Shown here one piece after another: positions 27,984-36,441 of a stretch of DNA of 53,073 nt. The stretch is from VAZQ01 sp036406655 (GTDB taxonomy: Bacteria > Pseudomonadota > Alphaproteobacteria > Rhizobiales > Xanthobacteraceae). Each line of letters begins with the position of its first letter. The first letter of the stretch is position 1. Under the pieces are notes generated by a model. It made no database searches, was not told the origin of the DNA, and was given only the letters and a program-made list of their open reading frames with translations. The DNA is taken from the NCBI GenBank assembly GCA_036406655.1, contig DASXAP010000200.1, positions 1-53,073 on the forward strand, written 5' to 3'. The position numbers were made by a program, and so were the translations under genes.

Positions 27984-29519
27984 ATGCCGATGACAGATGA
28001 GCTACCCCGTCGAAAATTCCTGCAGCTGATTGCGGCCGGGGCGACGGCGGTGAGCGCTCGACCGCAGCGAGCGTTTGCCGCCGCTTCCGATTCGGTGACG
28101 ATCGGCTGGCCGAACGATGTACCCACCTGGGATCCCAATCAGCGCTTCTCGCCGGACTCGCAGCCCATCTTCAAGACCATATTCGAGCAGCCGCTCGACC
28201 AGGATCCGCAGCTCAAGCTCGTCCCGCATCTGATCAGAAGCTGGGAGCTCGCCCGCGACGGCCTCAGCATGCCGATCGAGCTGCGCGACGACGTCGTGTT
28301 CCACAACGGCGACAAGCTCACGATCGAGGATTTTCGCTACACGTTCCTGGAGCGGCCCAAGGCCACGCCGACGCTCGATACCGCCAATTCCTGGAAGAAG
28401 CTGCAGGAGATCGAGATCCATTCGCCGACCAAGGCGACGATGCGGTTCAGCTCGCCTGCGCCCACGGCTCCGCAGTGGCTGGCCTTTCTCGGCAGCTACG
28501 TCGTGCCGAAGAAATATCTCGAAAGCAGCGGCATCGAGGGCTTCATGAAGAAGCCTGTCGGCAGCGGACCCTACCGGCTCGTCGATTACGAGCTCAACTC
28601 CCGGATCGTGCTCGAGCGCAACGATCGCTACTGGGGAGCGAAGCCGAAGATCGGCCGCGTGACGATCCAGATCATCAAGGATCCTTCGGCGCGGATCGCC
28701 GCAATCCAGTCGGGGCAGGTCGACTGCACCGTCAACATCCCGGTGCGCGAGGCGCAGCGGCTGCAGCAGGATGCGGCATTCGCCGCCGAGCTCAATCCGA
28801 TCACCCGCGTGGTGCTTCTGCAGGTGCGCAACGATCTCGCTTTTGCGGATGAGAATGTGCGGCTTGCCGCCCACCACGCCATCGACAAGGATGCCCTGGC
28901 CAAGGCCTTTTACGCGGGAGCGGCGGTTCCACTTTCGGTGGTGGCAACCCCCGGCACGCCGGCCTTCCTGCCCGATTTTCATTTCAAGCACGACCCCGAG
29001 CTCGCGCGCAGCCTGCTGGCGAAATCCGGCTTTGCACCGGACAAGCCGGTGAAGATCGGATTTGCCTCTACCAACGGGCAATTCCCGAGCGACTACGACA
29101 TTGCCAGGGCAATCGTGCAGATGTGGAAGCGCGTCGGCATCGAGGCCAATCTGGAGGTGATCGAATACGCCAAATACTTCGAGCTCAATCGCGGCAGCAA
29201 GCTGCCGGAGGCGACCCTCTACAGCTGGGATAATGCGACGGGAGACCCGGAAATCTTTGCGGGGTATCTGCTCAATCCGAAGATGCCGTTCTCGGCGTGG
29301 AAAGGCATGGAGGTGGGACAAAAGGTGCTCGATCTCTTCAACGTGGCCGACTACGAGGCACGCATTGCGGGATATCGTGAGCTCAACAAGCTCGCGGTCG
29401 AGACCGGGGCCACGATGCCGCTGCTGCAGAGCGTGCAGACGCTGGTGCGGAAGAAGGATCTCAGCTACAGCAAGTACGGCAACGGCTGGGTGTTGCCGCA
29501 GACCATGGCCTGGAGCTGA
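27984..29519 (+). CDS. Peptide/nickel-type ABC transporter substrate-binding protein (SBP_bac_5), Tat-type signal
   Basis: The product is 511 residues. The N-terminus has the twin-arginine pattern RRKFLQ followed by a hydrophobic stretch and an Ala cleavage region (AFAAAS), which indicates Tat export of a folded protein. Family 5 signatures follow: the N-lobe, GSGPYRLVDYELNSRIVLERN with YWG, and VRLAAHHAIDKDAL. It binds a peptide or other organic ligand for the permeases encoded downstream. ATG 27984 and 27990 are both possible starts. A gap of 195 bases follows before the permease gene, where I see no clear gene or terminator. Confidence 0.9.
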   Translation: MPMTDELPRRKFLQLIAAGATAVSARPQRAFAAASDSVTIGWPNDVPTWDPNQRFSPDSQPIFKTIFEQPLDQDPQLKLVPHLIRSWELARDGLSMPIELRDDVVFHNGDKLTIEDFRYTFLERPKATPTLDTANSWKKLQEIEIHSPTKATMRFSSPAPTAPQWLAFLGSYVVPKKYLESSGIEGFMKKPVGSGPYRLVDYELNSRIVLERNDRYWGAKPKIGRVTIQIIKDPSARIAAIQSGQVDCTVNIPVREAQRLQQDAAFAAELNPITRVVLLQVRNDLAFADENVRLAAHHAIDKDALAKAFYAGAAVPLSVVATPGTPAFLPDFHFKHDPELARSLLAKSGFAPDKPVKIGFASTNGQFPSDYDIARAIVQMWKRVGIEANLEVIEYAKYFELNRGSKLPEATLYSWDNATGDPEIFAGYLLNPKMPFSAWKGMEVGQKVLDLFNVADYEARIAGYRELNKLAVETGATMPLLQSVQTLVRKKDLSYSKYGNGWVLPQTMAWS

Positions 29520-29714
29520 GCAGGCCCGGATTGCCGCGACACGGCTCACCTCCTTCGGTCTTGAGACGGGGCTCCTCCCGCGTTCCATGTCCTTCCTCGC
29601 CGCGGCATGCACCGGATGGCCGGCGCAAGCCTGAACACAAGCCCGGCCAGCACGATCCTCTGATGCCGCAACAGGTCGGCAAAATGCCCTGCTGAGGTTC
29701 GGGGGATCTTCGGG

Positions 29715-30731
29715 ATGCTCGCGACTCTCGTCCAGGTGATCGGTCGCCGGCTGCTGGCGCTCATTCCCATCCTGCTGCTGGTCTGCGCCCTCCTGTTCTC
29801 GATCCTTCGCTTGTTGCCGGTGAACACGGCGGCGATGTCGCTGCCTCCCACTGCCACCTTGGCGGAGATCGAGGCCAAGCGGCGCGAGATGGGCCTCGAT
29901 CAGCCGCTGCCGCGCCAGTTCCTGATCTGGCTCGCAGCCGCGGCGCACGGCGAGTTCGGACGCTCGATTCATTTCCGCCGCGACGCCGGGGCGATGGTGC
30001 GGGAGACCCTGCCGGCCACGGCCGAGCTTGCCATTGCCGCGATGCTCATCGCCTCGGTGCTCGGTCTGGGAGGCGGTCTCCTGCTGTTCCGGGCCCGCGG
30101 CACGGCGCTCGAGCCGGTCGGCGATCTCGCGTCGACCGTGCTGCTGTCCATTCCGGAATTCCTCTGGGGGCTGCTGCTGCTGTTCCTGTTCGGCGTGATC
30201 TTCCAGCTGCTTCCGTTCACCGGCCGTCTCTCCTCCGGTTTCGTGCGGCCGGAGATCACCGGCTTTCTGCTGCTCGACACCCTGATCGCCGGACGGCCCG
30301 ACATGTTCGGCGATGCCCTGCTGCATCTTGTCCTTCCGGCTTTCGCGCTCGGGCTCGCCTTCTCGCCCGCAATCATGCGAGTGCTGCGATCGAGCCTGCT
30401 CGACGTCTACCAGGAGGATTTCATCCAGCAGTTGCGATTGCGCGGCCTGTCCGAACGCCGCATCCTGGTCCCGCATGCCTTCAAGAATGCGATCTTGCCC
30501 ACATTGACGCTGATGGGGGTGCAGTTCGGATTCCTGTTCAGCGGCACGCTGCTGGTCGAGGTGATCTACTCCTACCCGGGCATGGGCAACCTGATGGTCG
30601 ATGCCGTCCGCAACGCCGATCTGCCGATCATCCAGGCGGTCGGCCTCACCTATTGCGTCGTCATCCTGTTCATCACCATCGTCGTCGACTGCCTCTACCT
30701 CGTGCTCAATCCGAGATTGCGGGCGCGTTGA
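29715..30731 (+). CDS. Oligopeptide-type ABC transporter permease, DppB-like
   Basis: The product is 338 residues. The N-terminal helix and the motif GLDQPLPRQFLIWL, the loop RSSLLDVYQEDFIQQLRLRGLSERRI (the EAA region) and the C-terminal FSGTLLVEVIYSYPGMGNL are DppB/OppB features. It forms the inner-membrane pore with the DppC-like subunit encoded two bases after its stop. GGGGGATCTTCGGG precedes the ATG. Confidence 0.91.
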   Translation: MLATLVQVIGRRLLALIPILLLVCALLFSILRLLPVNTAAMSLPPTATLAEIEAKRREMGLDQPLPRQFLIWLAAAAHGEFGRSIHFRRDAGAMVRETLPATAELAIAAMLIASVLGLGGGLLLFRARGTALEPVGDLASTVLLSIPEFLWGLLLLFLFGVIFQLLPFTGRLSSGFVRPEITGFLLLDTLIAGRPDMFGDALLHLVLPAFALGLAFSPAIMRVLRSSLLDVYQEDFIQQLRLRGLSERRILVPHAFKNAILPTLTLMGVQFGFLFSGTLLVEVIYSYPGMGNLMVDAVRNADLPIIQAVGLTYCVVILFITIVVDCLYLVLNPRLRAR

Positions 30732-30733
30732 CC

Positions 30734-31591
30734 ATGCGCATGCTGCGGCGCTGTCTTCGCTCAGGCCGTGTCCTGGTCGGGCTCGCGATCGCATTGGCTG
30801 TCTTGGCGTGCGCGGTGCTGGCGCCGGTTCTGGCCCCGGCCGATCCGGGCGAGCAGGACCTGCTGCATATTCTGCTGCCGCCGGCCTGGGCGAACGGCGG
30901 CGACGCGGCGTTTCCTCTCGGCACCGACAGTCTCGGCCGCTGCGTGCTGTCGCGGCTGCTCCATGGGGCGCGAACCGCCATGACCGTGGCCGTGCTCGCC
31001 TCGCTCGGAGCCATGCTGATCGGGTCGATCCTCGCCCATGCCGCGGGATATCTCGGCGGCGCCGTCGATTGGACGATCGGCAGGGTTGTGGATGTCTGGA
31101 TGTCGTTCCCGCCCGTCATATTGTCGCTGGTGCTCATGGTCGGGCTCGGAACCGGTCTCGACAAGGTGATACTCGCGATTGTTCTGGTCGATTGGACGCG
31201 GTTCTGTCGCGTGCTGCGCAGCGAGGTGCTCGTCGTCAAGCAACGCGATTACGTCGCCGCCGCGCGACTGATCGGCTTTTCGCATTGGCAGACGGTCACC
31301 CGCGAAGTTCTGCCGGCGACGCTGCCGCTGCTGCTCACCCTCTCGAGCCTGGAGATGGGCATCGCAGTGGTGGTGGAAGCGATCCTGTCCTTCATCGGCC
31401 TGGGGGTAGGCCCCGACCAGGCGGCGTGGGGGCAGATGATCGCCGACGCCCGCCAGCATCTCTACGAGTCGCCGAGTGGGCTGCTCTTCCCCATGGCCGC
31501 GATCTTCGTGACCGTCACCGGGTTCAACCTTCTCGGCGACGGATTGCGACGCGCGCTCGACATTCGCCTCGCCGCTGCAACCGAACGATGA
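30734..31591 (+). CDS. Oligopeptide-type ABC transporter permease, DppC-like
   Basis: The product is 285 residues from ATG 30734, directly after the DppB-like stop. It shows the DppC pattern FPLGTDSLGRCVLSRLLHGART, the EAA loop RDYVAAARLIGFSHWQ and the C-terminal EAILSFIGLGVGPDQAAWGQM with a final FNLLGDGLRRALDIR. Its stop overlaps the ATG of the ATPase gene (ATGA). Confidence 0.91.
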   Translation: MRMLRRCLRSGRVLVGLAIALAVLACAVLAPVLAPADPGEQDLLHILLPPAWANGGDAAFPLGTDSLGRCVLSRLLHGARTAMTVAVLASLGAMLIGSILAHAAGYLGGAVDWTIGRVVDVWMSFPPVILSLVLMVGLGTGLDKVILAIVLVDWTRFCRVLRSEVLVVKQRDYVAAARLIGFSHWQTVTREVLPATLPLLLTLSSLEMGIAVVVEAILSFIGLGVGPDQAAWGQMIADARQHLYESPSGLLFPMAAIFVTVTGFNLLGDGLRRALDIRLAAATER

Positions 31592-33426
31592 GCCCCATTC
31601 TCAGCGTGCGCGAGCTCGGGGTGGACGCCCGGATCGGCGGCGAGCGCGTCCCCGTCCTCCGCTCGGTTTCGTTTGACCTGCGGGCATCGCAAATTCTCGG
31701 CCTGGTCGGCGAATCCGGTGCCGGAAAGTCGATGCTGGGCCGCGCGATCGCGCAACAGCTGCCATCCGGACTTTCGATCTCCAGTGGCACCTGCGTGTTC
31801 GCCGGCGCCGACCTGGTGCGGATGGCTCGCGGGGCACGCCGCGCGCTGCTCGGCCGCACCATTGCCTTCATTCCACAATCGCCGCAGACCGCGCTCGATC
31901 CGCTGCAGACGGTCGGCCGGCAATTCGACGAGCACCTCCGCCGCGCCGCCGGCGGCCCGCGCGCCGCGCGCAGGGAGAAGGCGCTGGCCATGCTGACGGC
32001 CGTCCATCTGTCGGAGCGCGAGCAGCTGCTCGACCGCTATCCGCACCAGTTGTCGGGCGGCATGTGCCAGCGCGTGCTCATCGCCATGGCGTTCTCCAGC
32101 AATCCGCAGCTCGTCATCGCCGACGAGCCGACGACCGCGCTCGATGTGACCATCCAGGTGCGCATCTTGCGGCTGATCGCCGAGATGCAGCAGCGCCACC
32201 GCACTGCACTGATCTTCATCACCCACAACCTGCGGCTCGCCACGCATATCTGCGACGAGATCATGGTGATGTATGCCGGGACCCCGGTGGAGATCGGACC
32301 CGGTCGAGAGGTCTTCTCGACGCCGGCGCACCCTTATACGCGCTGCCTGCAGCTCGCCGAGCCGTCAATCTCGAACCAGGGCCGGATTCCATTGCTGCTG
32401 CCGGGGCAGATGCCTGGGCTGATCGAGTTGAAGCGGATGGCCGGATGCGCTTTCGCCCCACGATGCCCCAGCGCGGTCGACGCATGCCGTCGCACAGAGC
32501 CGAAGCTCGCGCAATTGCGGCCCGGCCACAGCGCCGCCTGTCTGCGGGTCGCGGCTACCCCGGCGATCCTGGCTCCGCGCATCCACCCTCGGCCGGCCGA
32601 ACGGGCACCGGGGGCGCCGCTGTTGCGCGCGGAAGGGCTGTCGAAGCGGTATGCGAGCCGGCACGGGATGTTGTTTCGCAGTGCCGAGGTCGTCGCGGTG
32701 AACAGCGTCGATTTCAGCATCGCCGAGAACGAGTTCGTCGCCCTGGTCGGAGAGAGCGGCAGCGGCAAGAGCACCGTTGCGAGACTGCTGGTGGGGCTCG
32801 AGCAGCCCTCGGCGGGCCGCATCCTGATCGACGGGCTCGATGCGGGCGGCCGATCGCGGGCGGCGCAGGCGCTGCGGATTGCAACAGTGCAGATGATCTT
32901 CCAGGACCCCCAATCGGCGCTCAACCCGCGCCGCCGGGTTGCGAGCATCGTCACCCAGGCAATGGAGGCAGGAAGCCGCCGCGCCAGCTGGACGGAACGG
33001 CTCGCGCGCACGCGCACCCTGTTGGCGGAAGTTGGAATGCCGCCGGAGCTCGCCGAGCGCTATCCTCCGCAACTCTCCGGCGGCCAGCGCCAGCGCGTCA
33101 ACATCGCCCGCGCCCTGGGCACGCGCGCCAGGGTCCTCATCGCTGACGAGATCGTGTCCGGGCTCGACGTGTCGGTGCAGGCACAGCTGCTTCAGCTGCT
33201 TCTGCGGCTGCGTTCGGAGCTGGGCTTTGCGATGCTGCTCATTTCGCACGATCTGTCGGTCGTGCGCTATCTGTGCAGCCGGGTGCTGACCATGTATCGC
33301 GGGGAGATCGTCGAGCAGGGACGGACCGAGCAGGTCTTTGCCGATCCGCAGCATCCTTACACACGCGCGCTCCTGGCCGCGGTTCCCCCGGACGATCCGA
33401 GCATCCCCTGGCCGGCGCCGGCGTAA
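31588..33426 (+). CDS. Fused DppD-DppF-type ABC transporter ATP-binding protein (two ATPase domains)
   Basis: The product is 612 residues from ATG 31588. Domain 1 (about 1-320) has Walker A GESGAGKS, signature LSGGMCQRVLIAMAF and Walker B IADEPTTALD, and ends with the oligopeptide C-terminal cysteine motif (CAFAPRCPSAVDAC). Domain 2 (about 350-612) has Walker A GESGSGKST, signature LSGGQRQRVNIARALG and Walker B LIADEIVSGLD. Both domains look catalytically complete. Fused ATPases of this type, as in GsiA or YejF, occur in single-operon peptide importers. The frame is uninterrupted and replaces the usual separate DppD and DppF genes. The convergent racemase-like gene begins 35 bases later. Confidence 0.9.
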   Translation: MSPILSVRELGVDARIGGERVPVLRSVSFDLRASQILGLVGESGAGKSMLGRAIAQQLPSGLSISSGTCVFAGADLVRMARGARRALLGRTIAFIPQSPQTALDPLQTVGRQFDEHLRRAAGGPRAARREKALAMLTAVHLSEREQLLDRYPHQLSGGMCQRVLIAMAFSSNPQLVIADEPTTALDVTIQVRILRLIAEMQQRHRTALIFITHNLRLATHICDEIMVMYAGTPVEIGPGREVFSTPAHPYTRCLQLAEPSISNQGRIPLLLPGQMPGLIELKRMAGCAFAPRCPSAVDACRRTEPKLAQLRPGHSAACLRVAATPAILAPRIHPRPAERAPGAPLLRAEGLSKRYASRHGMLFRSAEVVAVNSVDFSIAENEFVALVGESGSGKSTVARLLVGLEQPSAGRILIDGLDAGGRSRAAQALRIATVQMIFQDPQSALNPRRRVASIVTQAMEAGSRRASWTERLARTRTLLAEVGMPPELAERYPPQLSGGQRQRVNIARALGTRARVLIADEIVSGLDVSVQAQLLQLLLRLRSELGFAMLLISHDLSVVRYLCSRVLTMYRGEIVEQGRTEQVFADPQHPYTRALLAAVPPDDPSIPWPAPA

Positions 33427-33461
33427 GCTTCGCGGCGACGGCCGGCAGGGGATGAGCTTCG

Positions 33462-34250
33462 TCACCACCGGCCGCGGCGATACTCCTCGACGCACTCCGC
33501 CGAAGCCTTGGCGTAGGTGCCGCGCCGGCTGACGACCGAGCCGGTGAGACGATGCAGCGCGAGTGCCATCTCCGCGGCCTTGGCCACCACCGCAATGCCG
33601 TTGAGCACCAGCGCCCCCTCGACGACGAACGGGCTCTCGCGCGAGAACAGGAGCATCGGCAGCCCGCCGGCCGGGATGATCACCTCCGCCCCGGCCTCGA
33701 CCAGCGGCCGAGCCTGCTTGACGAAATCGGCACGCGCTGCCGCGTAGGCCGCCGCATCGGCGAAGGCCCGCATGAAGCCCGGCAGATCCATTGGCAGTGC
33801 GCGCACGCCCACCACCCGCTGCTCGAGCGCGTGTGCGCGCACCTGCCGCTCGTGCCATTCGATGAAGACGGGATCGATCGTCACCAGGCCGACGCGGCGT
33901 CCCATGCTCAACGATGCGAGCAGCGTCGCCTCACCCAGCCCGACCACCGGGATGTCGACGGCGCCGCGTGTCTCCAAGAGCCCGGGCTCCTGGAAATGGC
34001 CGATGATGAAGGCGTCGTAGCCGGCCCGCTCCGCCTCGAGCGCGTTGCGAATGGTCTGTGCCGCGCAGCGGAATTCGCTCAGCGGGTGAAACAGATGGTC
34101 GGGAGGATCGAGACCATGCACCTCGAAGCGGAAACCGGGAGCCGAGAAGGCGTCCAGCGAGCCCTGCAACCGCTCGATGTAAGGTGCCTGCTCGGTCGGG
34201 TGCACGAAGCTCTGGTACCAGAGCCGAGCCGGATGCGTCGCTTCAGGCAT
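33462..34250 (-). CDS. Asp/Glu/hydantoin racemase-fold protein lacking both catalytic cysteines
   Basis: The product is 262 residues from ATG 34250, after GAGGGAG. It has the two-domain layout of the Asp/Glu/hydantoin racemase superfamily: YDAFIIGHFQEPGLLETR, PVVGLGEATLLASLSMGRRVGLVT and AEVIIPAGGLPML. The first catalytic Cys, usually in a GCxxDPGL context, is His85, and the second, usually GC(A/G)xM, is Ala194. Two-base racemisation is therefore not possible by the usual mechanism; a decarboxylase, isomerase or binding role may have evolved. Cys62 and a C-terminal Cys are not at family positions. Next to an oligopeptide importer, but convergent with it. Confidence 0.8.
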   Translation of the reverse strand: MPEATHPARLWYQSFVHPTEQAPYIERLQGSLDAFSAPGFRFEVHGLDPPDHLFHPLSEFRCAAQTIRNALEAERAGYDAFIIGHFQEPGLLETRGAVDIPVVGLGEATLLASLSMGRRVGLVTIDPVFIEWHERQVRAHALEQRVVGVRALPMDLPGFMRAFADAAAYAAARADFVKQARPLVEAGAEVIIPAGGLPMLLFSRESPFVVEGALVLNGIAVVAKAAEMALALHRLTGSVVSRRGTYAKASAECVEEYRRGRW

Positions 34251-34356
34251 ATCGCGCTCCCTCGCCCGTGCCACATCGACAAGTGGCGGCGAGCGCGAAA
34301 ATCTCCACCCTTCTTCCTAAAGCATGTTCCGATCGGATAAAATCCGCCTCGTGGCC

Positions 34357-34428
34357 GGGCTCGTCCCCGCTATCCCGACGCATTGGGCGCCATGGTGCAC
34401 CGACAATCGGGACGGGCGGGACGAGCCC
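34357..34428. repeat. 72-bp dyad-symmetric (palindromic) intergenic element
   Basis: The element is symmetric about 34392.5. Outer arms GGGCTCGTCCC (34357-34367) and GGGACGAGCCC (34418-34428) pair exactly, TCCCGA pairs with TCGGGA, and the centre GCGCCATGGTGC is symmetric except for G-T wobble pairs. The surrounding translation (VAGLVPAIP) is the well-known by-product of dispersed palindromic repeats found between genes in rhizobia and relatives. Only one copy is seen in this window. It lies in the 247-base gap between the racemase-like gene and a small secreted protein gene. Confidence 0.7.
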
Positions 34429-34497
34429 GCGCATGACGTGGATGCAAATGAGCGGAGTCCGCTTCATTGCGCGAACGTCGTCTGTGGAGGGTGCGAG

Positions 34498-34872
34498 GTG
34501 CGGAGGCACGGTTTTGCCCTTGTTCGTATTGTCGCGTTTACGGCGTTGGCAGCACCGATCGTCGTCCATGCCGACGATCAATTCCCCATCCTCGGCACTT
34601 ACACCGAGAACACCCCCTGCCCCGGCGCCGACCCCGGGGTCGTTCGCATCAAGATCACGGAACACGACATCGACTCGCCGATACTCGGGCTCTGCAGCAT
34701 TCTCGAGAGAAAACGCGAGAGCAAAAGAGTTTTCATGCATGTCGAATGCAAGGGTCCGGGCGGGGCATCCATGCTGGGCGACATCAATTTCACGATCAGA
34801 GGGGACAATACGCTCGACTTCGCCGACCAGGACAACACCTACAAGGCGGTGCTCTACAAGTGCCCGCCTTGA
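34498..34872 (+). CDS. Small secreted cysteine-containing protein, unknown
   Basis: The product is 124 residues from GTG 34498, which is preceded by GGAGGGTGCGAG, a good Shine-Dalgarno spacing. A signal peptide (VRRHGFALVRIVAFTALAAP to VVHADD) is followed by a mature ~100-residue domain with four cysteines (CPG, LCSIL, VECKG, YKCPP), probably two disulfides, and the start FPILGTYTENTPCPG. A periplasmic role is inferred. The family is not recognised. A longer in-frame start at 34324 lies across the palindromic repeat and is unlikely. Confidence 0.72.
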   Translation: MRRHGFALVRIVAFTALAAPIVVHADDQFPILGTYTENTPCPGADPGVVRIKITEHDIDSPILGLCSILERKRESKRVFMHVECKGPGGASMLGDINFTIRGDNTLDFADQDNTYKAVLYKCPP

Positions 34873-34990
34873 GGCACGGCGAACGGGTCACGCGGGCGCC
34901 GGACGGGCCTCGCCCAGGCATCGAGCTGACGGCCATGTCTTCGAGGCTCGATGCCGGGATTTCAACCGGTAAGTGTGGCGACTTGCGCGG

Positions 34991-35758
34991 TCACCCGCCG
35001 GCGGGCTCCATGCCGCGCGATTTGAGCACGGCGACGGCGGCGGGACCGGTCAATGCTCGGACCAGCGCTTTGGCTGCCTCGCTCTCCTTGCCATCGGCGG
35101 CCAGACCCGCGGCGTAGACGGTGTAGTTCTGGATATCGGCCGGCAACGGGCCGACCAGAACCACTTCCTTGACCGGAACGATCTCGCTGATCTGATGAAT
35201 GCCGAGCTCGGCCTCGCCGCTGACGACGAGATCGGCGACATAGCCGCCCTGCTTGAGCTTGGCCTTGGGCTTGATCTGCTCGGCGATGCCGAGCTTCTCG
35301 AGCAGCCGCGCGACATAGATGCCGCTCGAGCCGCCGCTCGCCGGATCGATATAGGCGACGGACCTGGCGGCCAGGAGTGCGCGCTTGAAGGCATCGACCG
35401 AGCTGATGTCCGGCCTCGGTGCCCCGGCACGCACCATGACGCCAACGCCGACGCGCGCGAGGTCGGCACGGCTGCCGGCGACAAGCTTGCTCTTCTTGGC
35501 GAGCTCCTCGACCGCCGCCGGCGTCAGCACGGCCACATCGAACCGCTCGCCCGCCTCGATTCGCTTGCTCAGGGCGCCGACGGTGTCGTTTTGCACGATG
35601 ACCTTGTGGCCGGTCTGCCGCTCGAAGTCGGGCACCAACGCCAGCAGCACCTGCTTGAATGCCCCCGCGGTGAGCACCTTGATTTCGGCCGCCCGGGCCG
35701 TGCCCGGCGCCCCAGCCGCCAGCAATACCATCGCAAGCCCGAGCAATGTCATTCGCAT
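34991..35758 (-). CDS. ModA-like periplasmic binding protein (molybdate/organic-ligand type), orphan
   Basis: The product is 255 residues from ATG 35758 with GGAGG upstream. The signal peptide is about residues 1-22 (TARAAE). Its layout (EIKVLTAGAFKQVLLALVPDFE, GHKVIVQNDT, GERFDVAVLTPAAVEEL, GGSSGIYVARLLEKLGI, and the C-terminal LTGPAAVAVLKSRGMEP) is that of extracellular molybdate-binding-like proteins. No ModB or ModC gene is near. Orphan ModA homologues are common beside catabolic genes in this group and may bind other anions. A -10-like TATAGAAT (35784-35791) lies upstream but lacks a recognisable -35. Confidence 0.85.
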   Translation of the reverse strand: MRMTLLGLAMVLLAAGAPGTARAAEIKVLTAGAFKQVLLALVPDFERQTGHKVIVQNDTVGALSKRIEAGERFDVAVLTPAAVEELAKKSKLVAGSRADLARVGVGVMVRAGAPRPDISSVDAFKRALLAARSVAYIDPASGGSSGIYVARLLEKLGIAEQIKPKAKLKQGGYVADLVVSGEAELGIHQISEIVPVKEVVLVGPLPADIQNYTVYAAGLAADGKESEAAKALVRALTGPAAVAVLKSRGMEPAGG

Positions 35759-36126
35759 CGTTTTCCGCCTCCGTGTCTTGCGCATTCTATACGAGCGGGC
35801 CCTTACCTGCACCCGGGATTGACCCGAGCTATCAAAGGCTCGGTCTTCCCAAGACGGCGCACTGAGCGTCGAGCTGCCCAGCACCTTTTCCACAGCAGGT
35901 GAATACCTGTTCATCGTCCCGACGCCGTGGTCCGACTGGCAGCCGGAGTGACGTCACTTTCAGCTATACTTTCGTTTGCAGAATCGATTCGCCGCCGCCC
36001 TCGGCAGTTCGCCGCAGGTGCGGCTCGAGAGACAGCAAGCGGAGGTCCGTGCAACGGGCACCGCTACTCCAGGGAGATCCTATCGCCTTCCCACCGCCGT
36101 GCCGGGCCCTACGAAAGGGAGCCACC
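35759..36126. other. Intergenic region between divergent ModA-like and small secreted protein genes
   Basis: About 368 bases without a convincing gene. It holds the presumed leader of the ModA-like gene (minus -10-like TATAGAAT at 35784-35791), a short inverted repeat CAGGT-GAAT-ACCTG at 35896-35909, and a plus-strand -10-like TATACT at 35965-35970 with no good -35. Open frames across it (for example from 35899) lack a ribosome binding site and a family-like product. Confidence 0.5.
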
Positions 36127-36441
36127 ATGATCCGAAGCTTTGCTCGGCTTGCCTCGATGCTTGCTGTCGTGGTGTTCGTTGCCTCCGACACCTTCGCTCA
36201 CGATACCTGGATCAACCGCGGCGGTTACCGCAATGCAACTGGCGAGTGGTGTTGCGGGATCGGCGACTGCTTCGTGATCCCCTCCGAGCAGGTCAAGATG
36301 CTGGGCGACGGCTATCTGATTTTCGGCGCCGAAAAGGTCCCGTTCGCGGAGGCGCAGCGCTCGCCCGATGGTGCGTTCTGGCGCTGCAAGCGGCCCGACG
36401 GCAGTCGCCGTTGCTTCTTCGCACCGCCGCCGTCGACCTGA
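36127..36441 (+). CDS. Small secreted cysteine-rich protein, unknown
   Basis: The product is 104 residues from ATG 36127, after GAAAGGGAGCCACC. A signal peptide (MIRSFARLASMLAVVVFVAS to TFAHD) precedes a compact mature domain: WCCGIGDC, FVIPSEQV, FGAEKVPFAEAQ, SPDGAFWRCKRPDGSRRCFF. The five cysteines suggest disulfides. Such short periplasmic proteins are frequent in Bradyrhizobium-type genomes but of unknown function. Its 3' end overlaps the convergent PAP2 gene by 130 bases. Confidence 0.72.
   Translation: MIRSFARLASMLAVVVFVASDTFAHDTWINRGGYRNATGEWCCGIGDCFVIPSEQVKMLGDGYLIFGAEKVPFAEAQRSPDGAFWRCKRPDGSRRCFFAPPPST

Noticed and set aside
28002..30794. A second long (930-residue) minus-strand frame
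   Set aside because: Antisense to the peptide-importer genes and composed of His/Arg/Glu-rich low-complexity translation without motifs.
34324..34497. Longer start for the small secreted protein
   Set aside because: The added codons come from the palindromic repeat, and a GTG with good GGAGG spacing gives a normal signal peptide.
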